A stretch of DNA of 64,000 nucleotides from CAIQPS01 sp963721365 (GCA_963721365.1 CAVRJE010000007.1:138385-202384); one strand, 5' to 3'; shown: positions 1 through 11,981, numbered from the stretch's first letter. A program made the numbers and translations. The notes: generated by a model from the sequence alone, not told the origin.

Positions 1-1
1 G

Positions 2-436
2 GCTCGCCTGAAGCCGGTCCTCGATTCGATCCGGCGGCTTCACGAGATGGGAGTGTGGACCGAGGTGACGACGCTCCTCATTCCCGGGCGGAACGACAGC
101 GACGGCGAGTTGCGCGACCTCGCGTCCTTTCTCGTCTCGGTGTCACCTGACATCCCCTGGCACGTCTCCCGCTTCTACCCGACGTACCGCTTGCTCGACG
201 CGCCTCCGACGCCGGTCGAGACCGTGGAGAAGGCGGTGCGCATCGGGCGTGAGGCCGGGCTGCGGTACGTGTACGGCGGCAACGTCCCCGGGCATTCGTC
301 GGAATCGACCTCGTGCCCGTCGTGCGGGAAGATGGTCATCGAACGGGCCGGGCACAGTCTGAGCCGGAACAGGGCGGTGGGGGGACGCTGTCCCGATTGT
401 GGGGAGCAGATCCCTGGTTATCTCGAGGAGGTTTGA
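2..436 (+). CDS. amrS: AmmeMemoRadiSam radical SAM enzyme, C-terminal part
   Basis: The 5' end lies outside the window, so the radical SAM CxxxCxxC motif is not visible. What remains is the end of the TIM barrel (TLLIPGRNDSDGELRDLASF, then a WHVSRFYPTYRL segment) and a C-terminal zinc-ribbon-like tail with CPSCG and CPDCG pairs. This tail, with a Memo-like gene and an AMMECR1 gene directly downstream, is typical of the AmmeMemoRadiSam radical SAM family. The biochemical reaction of the family is not established. The gene ends 2 bases before the next start, so the three genes form one operon. Other pyruvate-formate-lyase-activating-like radical SAM enzymes are possible on the fragment alone, but the neighbours decide it. 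Confidence 0.85.
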   Translation, partial: ARLKPVLDSIRRLHEMGVWTEVTTLLIPGRNDSDGELRDLASFLVSVSPDIPWHVSRFYPTYRLLDAPPTPVETVEKAVRIGREAGLRYVYGGNVPGHSSESTSCPSCGKMVIERAGHSLSRNRAVGGRCPDCGEQIPGYLEEV

Positions 437-438
437 CG

Positions 439-1294
439 ATGGGTCTTGTCGGATGTTTTGTCGCCCCCCACCCCCCGATCATCATCCCCGAGGTCGGCGG
501 CTCCCAGCCTGGCCGAAGCCGAGCCCACGGTCCGGGCCATGACCGCCGTGCGGGAGAGGGCCGCCCGACTCGCCCCCGACACCATAGTGCTCCTGTCCCC
601 TCACAGCCCCCTGGCTCGGAGCCAGATGGGCGTCTCGCTGGCCGCATCGTACAAGGGCTCCCTCGCCTACTTCCGCGCCCCTCAGGTGCGGGTGGAAGCG
701 GCCGCCGACGAGGGGCTGGCCGAGGCGATCATGCAGGGGGCCACGGCGCATGGGATCCCGGTGGCACAGACGGCTGCCAGAGGAGAGGTCTTCGACCTCG
801 ACCACGGGGCGATGGTGCCGCTGGTCTACCTCACGGGCGCTCTGAAGAACGCGTGCCGGCTGGTCCTGCTCTCGTTCTCCTACCTCAGCTTGGAGGAGCA
901 CGTGCGGTTTGGGCGGGCCATCGGCGAGGCGCTCGTGAAGGCGGAGCAGCGGATAGTCTACGTGGCGAGCAGCGATCTCAGCCACCGGCTCATCCCCGGG
1001 GCGCCCGCGGGCTACGACCCCCGGGCCGCCCGGTTCGACCAGGCCGTGGCCGACACCTTCGGCTCCGGCGACTGGGACGCTCTCCTCACCATCGACCCGG
1101 CTCTGGTCTCCGCCGCCGGTGAATGCGGCTACCGCTCGCTGGCCGTGCTCTCGGGAGTCGTCGGGGCCTACGAGGCCTCCGGGGGACGGACCCACAACCG
1201 GCTGCTGTCGTACGAAGGCCCCTGGGGCGTGGGCTACCTGGTAGGCGAGGTCGAACTGACCGCGCCGCCTGCGGAGGAAGGAGTCAGATCGTGA
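439..1294 (+). CDS. amrB: AmmeMemoRadiSam system protein B (Memo-like), one frameshift
   Basis: Memo-family protein, related in fold to class III extradiol dioxygenases, of unknown bacterial function. The start at 439 follows GAGGAGG and reads MGLVGCFVAPHPPIIIPEVGG, the family's normal N-terminus. The frame then jumps at about 500: dropping one C from a CCC run joins it to LAEAEPTVRAM and the rest (DTIVLLSPHSPL, VVYVASSDLSHR-like segment, GYLVGEVEL end). The corrected protein is about 284 residues, normal for the family. The stop overlaps the AMMECR1 start (GTGA). I treat the break as a homopolymer error. Confidence 0.85.
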
Positions 1295-1827
1295 ACCAGG
1301 AGACAAAGACGGACGGCGACGCGCTCGTCGCTCTTGCTCGAAGAGCCGTCGAGAGCTACGTGCGGGAGCGGAAGGTGCTCGATCCCGACCCGTTGTCCGG
1401 GCTGGAACCGTCCCGGGCGGGCGTCTTCGTCTCGCTCCATCTTCCCGACGGCTCGCTTCGGGGCTGCATCGGCACCACCGAGCCCACCCAGCCGGGGATC
1501 GAGGACGAGATAGTGCGCAACGCGATCAGCGCCGCAACGCGCGATCCTCGCTTCCACCCGCTGAGACCCGACGAGTTGGACGGCCTGGACATCTCCGTGG
1601 ACGTCCTGGGAGAGCCCGAGGAAGTGAGCGGGACCGAGGAGCTCGACCCAAAGCGTTACGGCATCATCTTGCAGACGGCCGACGGCAGGCAGGCCCTCTT
1701 GCTGCCCGATCTGGAAGGAGTCGACACGGTAGACCAGCAGGTGCGGATCACCTGCCGCAAAGGCGGGATAGACCCCGACCGCGATCGCTACCGCATCTTG
1801 CGCTTCCAGGTGGAGCGGCATCACTAG
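1291..1827 (+). CDS. amrA: AMMECR1 domain protein (AmmeMemoRadiSam system protein A)
   Basis: 178 residues. The conserved AMMECR1 core is clear: GVFVSLHLPDGSLRGCIGT, then NAISAATRDPRFHPLRPDEL, then DISVDVLGEPE. The invariant LRGCIG motif is intact. I chose GTG 1291 because it overlaps the upstream stop by 4 bases and gives the normal family N-terminus; an upstream extension in this frame would run through the Memo gene. The protein is probably cytoplasmic. Its role with the radical SAM enzyme is unknown; human AMMECR1 has no settled activity either. The operon ends here and is followed by a 130-base gap with a promoter. Confidence 0.9.
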   Translation: MNQETKTDGDALVALARRAVESYVRERKVLDPDPLSGLEPSRAGVFVSLHLPDGSLRGCIGTTEPTQPGIEDEIVRNAISAATRDPRFHPLRPDELDGLDISVDVLGEPEEVSGTEELDPKRYGIILQTADGRQALLLPDLEGVDTVDQQVRITCRKGGIDPDRDRYRILRFQVERHH

Positions 1828-1891
1828 GACCGCAGGGACGGCAGTGACGGGCGCGCGTAGGCTCTCCGTAAACCCGGGCCGGGTGGCAGGT

Positions 1892-1919
1892 TTGCCGCGG
1901 GCGGGACCTGCGGTATCAT
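1892..1919 (+). promoter_or_regulatory. Sigma70-type promoter candidate
   Basis: TTGCCG at 1892-1897 and TATCAT at 1914-1919 are separated by 16 bases, 41 bases upstream of the GTG at 1961. Both boxes match four or five of six consensus positions. It lies in the gap after the AMMECR1 stop and would drive the small gene downstream. Confidence 0.45.
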
Positions 1920-1960
1920 AGAAGGCGTTCGATACTCGCGTCGTCGAAGGGGAACATCCC

Positions 1961-2410
1961 GTGCAGACTAATGGTTCGAGTGCAGTAGCAGTCGGTCCGC
2001 GGCCGCGCAGCCGCAGGCCCCGGCGCCGGGTCACCACCGGGTCGCTCGTTTGGCCCGGACTGCTCCGCGTACTGCAGCGCCTCACCCACTACAACCGCAG
2101 CGACCTGCTGGAGTTCAAGCTCGCCTTCTCGGTTCGCGACCTGCTGGCCCCCAAGGGCCGCGCGGTCAAAGATCAGGTCGAAGCGCTGCTGCAGGCCGTA
2201 CAGAAGGCGGGCTCGTACCAGGCCAAGGACGAAGCGGCCCGAGCCGTTCACGCCGTCCTGGACGCCCTCAAGGACCGGGTGCCGCCGGACGTCCTGATCA
2301 AGCTGAGCGAGTCTCTTCCCGTCAAGGAAGCGGCCCGTCTACGCCGGGCGGCTACGCAGCGGTTGCAGAAAGACGAGGGCAAGGCGGGGGAGACGTCTCC
2401 GACGCTCTGA
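1961..2410 (+). CDS. Hypothetical protein, about 149 aa, helical
   Basis: Starts at GTG 1961, 7 bases after AAGGGGA. The first 40 residues are basic and disordered-looking (PRPRSRRPRRR). The rest is helical with a repeated hydrophobic pattern: LLEFKLAFSVRDLLAPKG, then AARAVHAVLDALKDRVPPD, then a charged Lys/Glu tail. The segment AVHAVLDALKDRVPPDVLIKLSESLP loosely recalls DUF2267-type helical-bundle proteins, but the match is weak and I assign no function. No membrane segment or signal peptide. An alternative reading frame (2050-2436) is Arg/Gly-rich and looks like a shadow. It is convergent with rtcB, with 22 bases between the stops. Confidence 0.5.
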   Translation: MQTNGSSAVAVGPRPRSRRPRRRVTTGSLVWPGLLRVLQRLTHYNRSDLLEFKLAFSVRDLLAPKGRAVKDQVEALLQAVQKAGSYQAKDEAARAVHAVLDALKDRVPPDVLIKLSESLPVKEAARLRRAATQRLQKDEGKAGETSPTL

Positions 2411-2432
2411 CCGCGGGCCGCATCCCGTTGAC

Positions 2433-3880
2433 CTAGCCCTTTATCACGCCCAACGGGCGAAGGCGCGCCACCTTCGGCGATACTCCCGCGCCGTGCATCA
2501 CGCCGACCACACGCTCCACGTCCTTGTACGCCTCGGGCATCTCTTCGCCCAGGGTCTTCTGGCCTTGCGCACGGACTACGATGCCCGCCTCGGCCAGCTC
2601 CCGCTCTATGGAGCGGCCCTTCGCGCGCTTCAGGGCCTGTGAACGGCTCATGACCCTTCCCGCCCCGTGGCAGGTGGAGCCGAAGGTCTCAGCCAGCGCG
2701 TTCGCCGTTCCCTTGCAGACGAACGAGGCCGTGCCCATGTCGCCGGGTATCAGCACCGGCTGCCCCACCTTTCGGTAGTCGGCGGGGATCTCGGGCCTGC
2801 CGGGGCCGAAGGCCCGCGTGGCTCCCTTGCGATGCACGCATGCCTTCACCTGGCGGCCGTCGACCTCGTGGGTCTCCAGCTTGGCAATGTTGTGGGCCAC
2901 GTCGTACACGAGCCGCAGACCGAGCTGTCTGGGGGAGATCCGTAGGGCGTGAAGCAGCGCTCCCTCGACAAGGTGCATGATCATCTGCCGGTTGGCCCAG
3001 GCGTAGTTCGCGGCGCAGGCCATGGCCGCCAAGTACGAGCGCCCCTCGCGCGATCCGACCGGAGCGCACACCAACTGCCTGTCGGGCAGGTCGATGCCGT
3101 AGCGGCGGCTCGCCTCAGCCATCGTCCCCAGGTAGTCGTCGCAGACCTGATAGCCCAGTCCCCTCGAGCCGCAGTGGATCATGATCGTGATCTGCCCCTC
3201 GTGGAGGCCGTATGCCGCCGCCGCTTCCCGCGTCGAAGATCTCGTCGACGGTCTGGAGTTCGAGGAAGTGGTTGCCCGACCCGAGCGTGCCCACCTGATC
3301 CTGCCCCCTGGCGTACGCCCGTTCGCTCAGGGTCGTGGGGTCGGCGCCGGGGAGGGTTCCGCCGTCCTCGGTATGGTCGAGGTCGGCCGGGCAGCCGTAG
3401 CCATGCGTCACGGCCCACCCGGCGCCCTCGGCCAGCACGTGCTCCATCTCTTGGCGAGGCAACTTGGCGATCGCGCCGCTCGACCCCACCCCAGAGGGCA
3501 CGTCGCGGAACAGTTGGTCCACCACCGGCCTTATTTTGCCCTCCAGGTCGCCGACCTCCAGGTCGGTGGCAAGGAGCCGCACCCCGCAGTTGATGTCGTA
3601 GCCCACGCCGCCCGGGGACACGATCCCATTCTCGGCGTCGAAGGCGGCCACCCCTCCTATCGGGAATCCGTAGCCGAAGTGGATGTCGGGCATGGCCAGG
3701 GAGAAGCAAAGGATGCCCGGTAGATGGGCCACGTTCGCCACCTGGGTGAGACTGCCGTCACCGCTCAGAGCCTCGATCAAGAGACTCGTCGGCGTAGATC
3801 CTTCCGGGGACCAGCATGCCGCCCGTCGCCGGCAGTTCCCACGTCCATTGCCCCGTGCGCTGAAGCTCGTACCCTTCCAT
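2433..3880 (-). CDS. rtcB: RNA-splicing ligase RtcB, two frameshifts
   Basis: Mn2+/GTP-dependent ligase joining 2',3'-cyclic phosphate or 3'-phosphate ends to 5'-OH RNA; a repair enzyme in bacteria. ATG at 3880 follows GGGAGG and gives MEGYELQRTGQW. The frame shifts near 3783 (into LLIEALSGDGSLTQVANVAHLPGI) and near 3215 (an extra G in a GGG run, into AAAAYGLHEGQITIMIHCGSRG). Landmarks: PDIHFGYGFPIGG, GVGYDINCGVR, GSGNHFLE, IHCGSRGLG, and GSTCHGAGRVMSRSQA (the His nucleophile that takes GMP). The corrected length is about 481 aa, normal for the family. Archease lies just upstream in the same operon. Confidence 0.92.
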
Positions 3881-3900
3881 CTCGCGTGCCTCCCGAACCG

Positions 3901-4437
3901 TCAGATATCGAGAAGGACGGTGGCCTTCCAGCCTTCCCCGCTTCTGCTCACCGCCAGCCGGTGGTAGGTGACGGCCTTCACCTCGCGTAACAGGGTGTGG
4001 CGCTCTCTATCGGCGTTATCGCCCCACAGCCGGGCCAGCAGAATCCACTCCTCGGCGGCCGGACCGGCTGCGCTGGTCCCAGCTTCGCCCGTCCTGGCTT
4101 CGTCGGGCCGGGCGGCCTCACCGGGGGGACGTCCCTCGACGGTGACCTCCCCACCCACGGCGACGAAGCCTTCGGTGTCGTAGTGGTACAGGGCTTCCGA
4201 CAGGAGGGAGCGGAGGGCCTCGTCGAGCCCGGGCTCGCGGACGCTGAGCGTCAACTCGCGCCGGGTCCCGAACCCTTCGATCTGAGCAACCTGATCGTAG
4301 AAGGCGAAGAGGCTGTTCTCCGCCAACTCCGGTAGGTCACGGCCATGGATCTCGAGGAACAGGTCCGACGGATGCTCGAGTTCCGAGTACGCGTGCGCCC
4401 GCCGCCCGGGGTCCCATCGCTTTCGAGGCTCCGCCAT
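3901..4437 (-). CDS. Archease
   Basis: 178 residues. Archease activates RtcB by helping guanylation and widening NTP use. Family signs: an N-terminal YSELEHPSDLFLEIHGRDLPELAENSLFAFYDQ segment carrying the conserved acidic metal-site region, and a C-terminal REVKAVTYHRLAV block. The region around residues 100-130 (PPGEAARPDEARTGEAGTSAAG) is a low-complexity insertion longer than in compact archaeal members. It is separated from rtcB by 20 bases and from lon by 9 on the same strand. Placement beside rtcB strongly supports the call. Confidence 0.88.
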   Translation of the reverse strand: MAEPRKRWDPGRRAHAYSELEHPSDLFLEIHGRDLPELAENSLFAFYDQVAQIEGFGTRRELTLSVREPGLDEALRSLLSEALYHYDTEGFVAVGGEVTVEGRPPGEAARPDEARTGEAGTSAAGPAAEEWILLARLWGDNADRERHTLLREVKAVTYHRLAVSRSGEGWKATVLLDI

Positions 4438-4446
4438 GCCGGCCCG

Positions 4447-6959
<2,513 letters not shown>

Positions 6960-6963
<4 letters not shown>

Positions 6964-7433
6964 TCTTGCTGCCCCCCTTCGCCCTCGTCTTTGAGCGAGA
7001 TCGGGATCTTCTTGCTCGCCGAGCGCGCCCGGATGGGCAAGACGATCTCCAGGAAGCCGTGGCTGTAGTCGGCGCGCGCCTTTGTCGCGTCCACCTCGGG
7101 AGGGAGCATGACCATCCGCTCGAAGCGGCCGTAGGCGATCTCCATCTGCTGGTAGACCGCGTCCGGATGCCGTTGGTCGGAACGGACGCCGCTTATCCTC
7201 AGCACGTTTTCTTCGACCTCGAGGCTCACCTGCCCGGGATCGACCCCGGAGAGGTCGAGCTTGACCACCACCGCTTTCTGGCGCTTGTCGAAATACACGT
7301 CGGCATTGGGCCTGAACGCGGCCTTGCCGTAGCGCGGCACCCGCTCGCCGCGAAGCAGGTCGAGGAACATGCTGTCGACCTCACCCTGGAGCCGCTGAAA
7401 CCGGGCCGGATCGTCCTTGCGTCTTGGTTCCAC
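6960..7433 (-). CDS. Hsp20/alpha-crystallin small heat-shock protein
   Basis: 157 residues. ATP-independent holdase chaperone. The alpha-crystallin domain runs from about residue 42 (NADVYFDKRQKAVVVKLDLSGVDPGQVSLEVEENVLRISG) to the YSHGFLEIVLPI strand, with a short basic C-terminal tail carrying an IPI-like KKIPISL motif that docks oligomers. It starts the lon operon, pairing holding and degradation of damaged proteins. No CIRCE or HAIR box was found in the 28-base gap to the next gene upstream. Confidence 0.93.
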
Positions 7434-7461
7434 TGCGACCTCGCCTTGTCGGTTTTGCAGT

Positions 7462-10310
7462 CTACTGCTGGCCCTGCGCAGCCAGCAGCGCTTCCAGCAC
7501 TATACCCAGTCGATCGATCACCTGACCGTACTCCGCCCAGTCGCCCCGCCGTTGCGCTTCGATGGCCTGGTTGTACAACGCGTTGGCCAGAGTGGCAAGG
7601 GCCGCCGGGTCGGTAGGCAGCGTCGTCACCGTGCCCGGAGTGGTCGTGGTGGTGGTCGCTCCCGGAGCAGTCGTGGTCGTGGTGCCTCCCGGTGCCGTGG
7701 TGGTGGTCGAGCCGGTGCTTGCGCTACCGCCGAAGATCTTGATGACGGCCTCCGCCAGGGTCGGTTCCATCACCACCTTGTCGCCATAGGCCACTATCAC
7801 CCGGGTCAGTTCCGGGATGGGGCTTTGGGTGGCCTGGAGGTACAGCGGCTCGAAGTACATCACCGAGTTCCCGATGGGGACCACGAGCAGGTTGCCCCTG
7901 ATGACCTTGCTGCCCGACTGATTCCACAGCGTCAACTGGGCGGAGATGTCGGGCTCGTTGCTGATGCGCGCCTCGACCTGGGAGGGCCCGAAGACGAGCT
8001 TGTCCTTGGGGAAGTCGAGGGTGGCGAGCTTGCCGTACTTGTCCCCGTCCTGACGCGCCACGAGCAGGGACGACATGTTCTGCTTGCTGAGCGGAGTGAA
8101 CGGCAGCAACAAGGCGAACTCGGGCTCGGTCTGGCCCGGGAATGCCAACGTCTGGTAGTACGGCACGGTCTTCGACCTGCTCGTTCCCGTAAAGCTCCAT
8201 CGGGATCTCCCACACGTCCTCCTTGTTGTAGAAGATCACCGGGTCGGTCATGTGGTAGGTGGCGAGCATATCGGCCTGCACGCTGTACATGTCCTCGGGA
8301 TAGCGCATGTGCCGGCGGATATCGGCCGGCATCTGGTCGCCCGGGGTGAACAAACCGGGGAACACCTTGCCCCACGCGTTTGCCAAGCGGGTCACTGCTG
8401 TCGATCTGGTAGAAGGTGACCTTGCCGTCGTACGCGTTGATGACCACCTTTATCGGGTTGCGGATGTAGTTGGCGGTGTTGCCATGCGGCTGCGAGTAGG
8501 GGAAGCGGTCCGACGTGGTGTAGGCGTCCCACATCCAGACGAGAGACCCGTCGTCGCGCAGCACCAGATAAGGGTCCTTGTCGTAGTGGAGGAAGGGCGC
8601 CAGAGCCTGGACCCTTTCGGGCAGCGTGCGCAGGTACATGATCCGCGACTCGTCGGTCAGCGAGTTGGAGAAGAGGATCTTCGCGGTCTTGAAGCGGAAG
8701 CTGAACGCCAGTTGCCGGATCTTGCTCTTGATCGCTACGCCGCCGTCCCCGGCGTACGTGGAGGAAACGTTGGTGTCGCCTTTGGGATAGTCGAACTCGG
8801 CGCTGGTGGTCTTGACGACCACGTAGTCGTTGCCGAGTTCCCCGTAGTAGATCTCCGGCCGGGTGATCTTGAGATCGGTATCGGTGCGCGGGGGGATGTC
8901 GCTGACCCACAGGAGCGGAAGGCCGTCCCCGCCCGCCTCGTTCACCGGGCTCATCACGAACCCATAGCCATGGGTGTACGTGAGGTGCTTGTTGACCCAG
9001 GTCTGGGATTGCAGCTGCAGCTGGTTCTGGTCGAGCTCCCGGGCGCTTATCAGCACCTGCCGGAAGTGGCCGTCGACAACATAGCGGTCGACGTCGACGT
9101 CGGTGAACGAGTAGTAGAGGCGGATCTCCTGAATCTGCTGGTAGGTGTCGAGAGCGGGCCGCGGTTCCCAGAGACGCACGCTTTCGAGGGTCGGCTGATT
9201 GGCCTTGACGTCGGCGGCGGTGAGGTCGTCGGCGGCCGCGTCCGGTACGCTCGTTATGTTGTCGAGGCCGAAGGCGTAGCGGGTGGCCTCTATGTTGTTG
9301 GCGATGTAGGGGCTCTCGGCGGTGATCTCGTTGGGCGAGACCTTGTACTGCTGGACGATGGCCGGATAGACCTTGCCCGCCAGGATCCAGGTGAGGAACA
9401 TCACCGCGATGGCGATAGCCGGGAGCCGCCAGCCCTTGTAGCGGATGTTGGCCAGGAAGATCACCGCGGCCACGAGCGACACGATGGCCAGGAAGTGGAG
9501 CACGGGGAGTGACGCGTGCACGTCGGTGTAGCTCGCCCCGAACACCGCTCCCCGGGTGGAGTAGTCGAGCGACCAGGTCTGGACCATGTAGTCCCCGGCC
9601 TTGGCGACCATCGCGAGAGCCAGGATCACGGAGAGATGGGCTTTGACGTGGGGCGCCAGCCGCACCCGGTTGCGCGCGTCCAGGACCAGGGCCCGGTCGG
9701 CCATGTAGGTGAGAGCCGTGGCGACCAAGGTGAAGAGCAGGGTCATTCCCACGAAGTTGACGAGCGTCTTCCATAGCGGGAGGGTGAACACAAAGAAGGA
9801 GGCGTCCTTGTTGAACAGCGGATCGGCATATCCGAAGGAGTTGCGGTTCAGGAACAGGAGGACTTCTTCCCAGCGGCTGCTATACACCGCGCCGACGGCG
9901 ATGGCCAACACCACCGCGATCAGCAGAAGCAGCCGGCCGGGCCACCGCCGGCTCGGCTTGAGTTCCAGGACGTCCTCGTTGCCGGCGTCCTTGACGGCCA
10001 GGAGCCGCGGCGAGATCTTCCGCGCCAGCCAGAGGTTGCCGTAGAAGATGGCGAAGAAGACGACGGCGAAGAACAGGCCCACGCAGATCCGCGCGACGAA
10101 CGGGGTCCAGAAGACAGTCGTCTGACCCACTTCGGCATACCAGAGGTAATTGGTCCAGATGCGGGACAGCAACGACCCAAGCCCGAAGAAGACCAGCAGG
10201 GCGATCACGATGATGACGAAACGCCGCAGTGGTCCCGGTTTCAGACGGAGGATGCGGCCTCGCTTGGCCGGTTTGGGCGGGCTCTTGGGTTTGGGTGAGC
10301 TTCCTTGCAT
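7462..10310 (-). CDS. UPF0182 family (COG1615) integral membrane protein, two frameshifts
   Basis: Large actinobacterial membrane protein of unknown function, about 948 aa after correction. The N-terminal third has about seven hydrophobic helices after a basic start. The rest is a long extracytoplasmic domain with family landmarks such as MYLRTLPERVQALAPFLHYDKDPYLV, HMRYPEDMYSVQADMLATYHMTDPVIFYN and QLTLWNQSGSKVIRGNLLV. The frame shifts near 8390 (DSSDP to LANAWGKVFPGLF) and near 8170 (NEQVE to MPYYQTLAFPGQTEPEFALL). Both are one-base insertions. The C-terminus has a Thr-rich linker near 7620-7720, then a short helical domain. Confidence 0.9.
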
Positions 10311-10396
10311 GAGTGGGATCGCTGCCGTCCTATCTGTCTGTTCGAGTTGGCTGGGTGGGAGACCGGCCGGGTGGGCCTGGATGGGGCGGCCGGCCG

Positions 10397-11054
10397 CTAC
10401 AGCGCCGGCTGCAGAACGTAGGTAACGCGCTCGGCCGGCAAAGTCGCCTGGGTCACCTCGATAGTCGAGCCGGATATCTGCTCCACAGTCTTCTGAGTGG
10501 CCAGGAAGGGTTCGGGTTCCGAGATGGGGAAGTCCACCTTCGGCGTCTTGTAGTGGATGGGGATGACGATGCGCGGGTCGAGCGACTCGACCACCTCCGC
10601 CGCCTGGGCGTGATCGATGGTGAAGAACCCGCCGACGGGTACCAGAAGGACGTCCACGCGGCCGATGGCCTCGACCGTGGCGGCGTCGAGCGTGTGCCCC
10701 AGGTCGCCCAGGTGCGCTACCCGGACATCACCGTCATCCAGCACCACGATGGTGTTCCTGCCCCGGCTACGCCCGCCTTCAGCGTCGTGGGCGACGTCGA
10801 TGCCGGTTATCTCCCAGGGCCCCGACGGTCGCCGAGGAGGGGTGGACCAAGATCTGCGGGTGGCCGGGGATGGTGTCGACCGCTGCGTGGTCGTCGTGGC
10901 CGTGGGTGGCGACGACCGCCTCCGCCGTGTCCGGGATGGCGCCGTACCTCAAGGCGCCGTTGAAAGACCCGGTGCGATAGGGATCGAGGATGACCCTGGT
11001 GCCCTCCGCGGCCTCGAGCAGGAAAGAAGAATGCCCGTAGTACGTCAGTCTCAC
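10397..11054 (-). CDS. Metal-dependent hydrolase, UPF0173/UlaG-like beta-lactamase fold, one frameshift
   Basis: Start taken at GTG 11054, 8 bases after AAGGAGG, giving MRLTYYGHSSFLLEA. The metal motif THGHDDH and later DVRVAHLGDLGH and VIPIHYKT fit the UPF0173 family of predicted metal-dependent hydrolases; the substrate is unknown. The frame moves near 10822: removing one G from a GGGG run joins HPSSATV to GPWEITGIDVAHDAEGG. The corrected length is about 218 aa, normal for the family. It is transcribed away from trxA. Confidence 0.88.
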
Positions 11055-11159
11055 GGCGATCGCCTCCTTCACCGCTTCTCGATACGGTCTCATAGGTTAG
11101 CCGATGGAGCGAAATGGTAACAACCTGGGGAGATGCGCGCGCTTCTCTCGGCACGGGTC

Positions 11160-11203
11160 TTGGCGGTCGGCGAAGAGAGTGCTAATATACCCCCATGGGT
11201 ATA
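11160..11203 (+). promoter_or_regulatory. Promoter overlapped by a CsoR-like palindrome upstream of trxA
   Basis: TTGGCG at 11160-11165, 17-base spacer, TAATAT at 11183-11188: a good sigma70-type promoter. Starting inside the -10 box is TATACCCCCATGGGTATA (11186-11203), with perfect 7-base arms TATACCC/GGGTATA around CCAT. Operators of the CsoR/CstR family (copper or persulfide sensors) have this A/T-flanked C-run/G-run form. The overlap with the -10 box would suit repression. No csoR gene is in the window. Confidence 0.6.
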
Positions 11204-11303
11204 GAGCGATAGATAAGTCAGGACGCCGGGCGGTGTGCCGCCGGAGCGCGTGTCGGCTAACATAAGAGAGGTCGGCAGGCGGCCTGAACAAAAGGAGACG
11301 AAC

Positions 11304-11630
11304 ATGACTGGTGGGAGTGTGCAAGAGGTCAACGCGCAGGAGTTCGACCAGATCGTGGCTTCCGCGACGGTGCCCGTCGTAGCCGATTTCTGGGCGCCCT
11401 GGTGCGGCCCTTGCCGGATGGTGGGGCCGGTCCTCGAGAAGATGGCCGGCGACCACGCCGACAAGGTGAGCGTCATAAAGATCAACGTCGACGCAAACCA
11501 GGAACTGGCCGCGCGCTACGGGATCATGAGCATCCCCACGGTCATCCTTTTCAAGGACGGCAAGCTCGAGAAGCAGCTCATCGGCGCCCGGCAGCAGAAA
11601 GACTACGAGAAAGAGTTCGGACTTGGATAG
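11304..11630 (+). CDS. trxA: Thioredoxin
   Basis: 108 residues. ATG 11304 follows AAAGGAGA; an in-frame start at 11235 would add 23 residues unlike any thioredoxin. The active site is ADFWAPWCGPCRM and the cis-proline lies in MSIPTVILF. It is a cytoplasmic disulfide reductase and would pass electrons to CcdA, and through it to the TlpA-like lipoprotein encoded 2 kb downstream. It is the first gene of a short cluster controlled by the promoter/operator at 11160-11203. Confidence 0.96.
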   Translation: MTGGSVQEVNAQEFDQIVASATVPVVADFWAPWCGPCRMVGPVLEKMAGDHADKVSVIKINVDANQELAARYGIMSIPTVILFKDGKLEKQLIGARQQKDYEKEFGLG

Positions 11631-11976
11631 TGCGAAGCAGATCGTTATTGCCGGATCGCGGCGCATGGACGCGTTTCGCGGCGGTGGCTGACGGCCGGCT
11701 CTGTCTCTGGAGGAGATAGTCGGATACCTCAATCAGGACTTGGCCCGCCGTATGGGCGGAGAAGAGCCGCTCAGCTACGTCGACGTGGATGACGCCGAAC
11801 TGCACGAGTACCCCTCACTCGCTGAAGCGGCCCGCGGAGGTGGGCGCATACCTCTCGTGCTGGTCGGCGACGAGGTGAAGTCGCCCTCCGGCATCAGCAT
11901 CTACTGGATCGAAGAACAATTGCGTCTGCTGGAAGTGGAGCCCTTCGCGGTCTCCGCCGCAACGGGAGGGAGCTGA
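11623..11976 (+). CDS. Small thioredoxin-fold protein with in-frame TGA (candidate selenoprotein)
   Basis: One uninterrupted frame from TTG 11623 (overlapping the trxA stop) to 11976 contains a single TGA at 11689-11691. Upstream it encodes a beta strand (KQIVIAGS), downstream a helix (ALSLEEIVGYLNQDLARRM), strand (LSYVDVDD), strand (RIPLVLVGDEV) and helix, a thioredoxin-like order. By hand it aligns with DUF1462/YuzD proteins, and the TGA falls on the second Cys of their CxxC, 12 residues before the aromatic of the WL/YL pair. The context is GGG-U-RP, so there is no partner Cys at -3. A hairpin follows the TGA. If read as Sec the protein is 117 aa. If not, translation could only begin downstream (TTG 11740) without the first strand. 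The start codon is uncertain; ATG 11665 is an alternative. Confidence 0.6.
11695..11723 (+). promoter_or_regulatory. Candidate SECIS-like hairpin after TGA 11689
   Basis: RNA 4-32 bases after the TGA can pair: outer CCGGCU with AGUCGG (one G-U pair), a small asymmetric internal loop, inner UCUC with GAGA, and apical loop UGGAG at 11708-11712. Bacterial SECIS elements lie directly 3' of the UGA and carry a G-rich apical loop at about this distance, as in E. coli fdhF. I paired it by eye and computed no energy. Confidence 0.45.
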
Positions 11977-11981
11977 GCGCC

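Noticed and set aside
482..1306. Long minus-strand open frame opposite the Memo-like gene
   Set aside because: Gly/Pro/Arg-rich shadow of a recognised gene; no family features.
7600..7720. Thr/ACC repeats as a DNA repeat or CRISPR-like array
   Set aside because: They encode a Thr/Pro/Gly linker in frame; no spacer-repeat structure. No CRISPR array was seen anywhere in the window.
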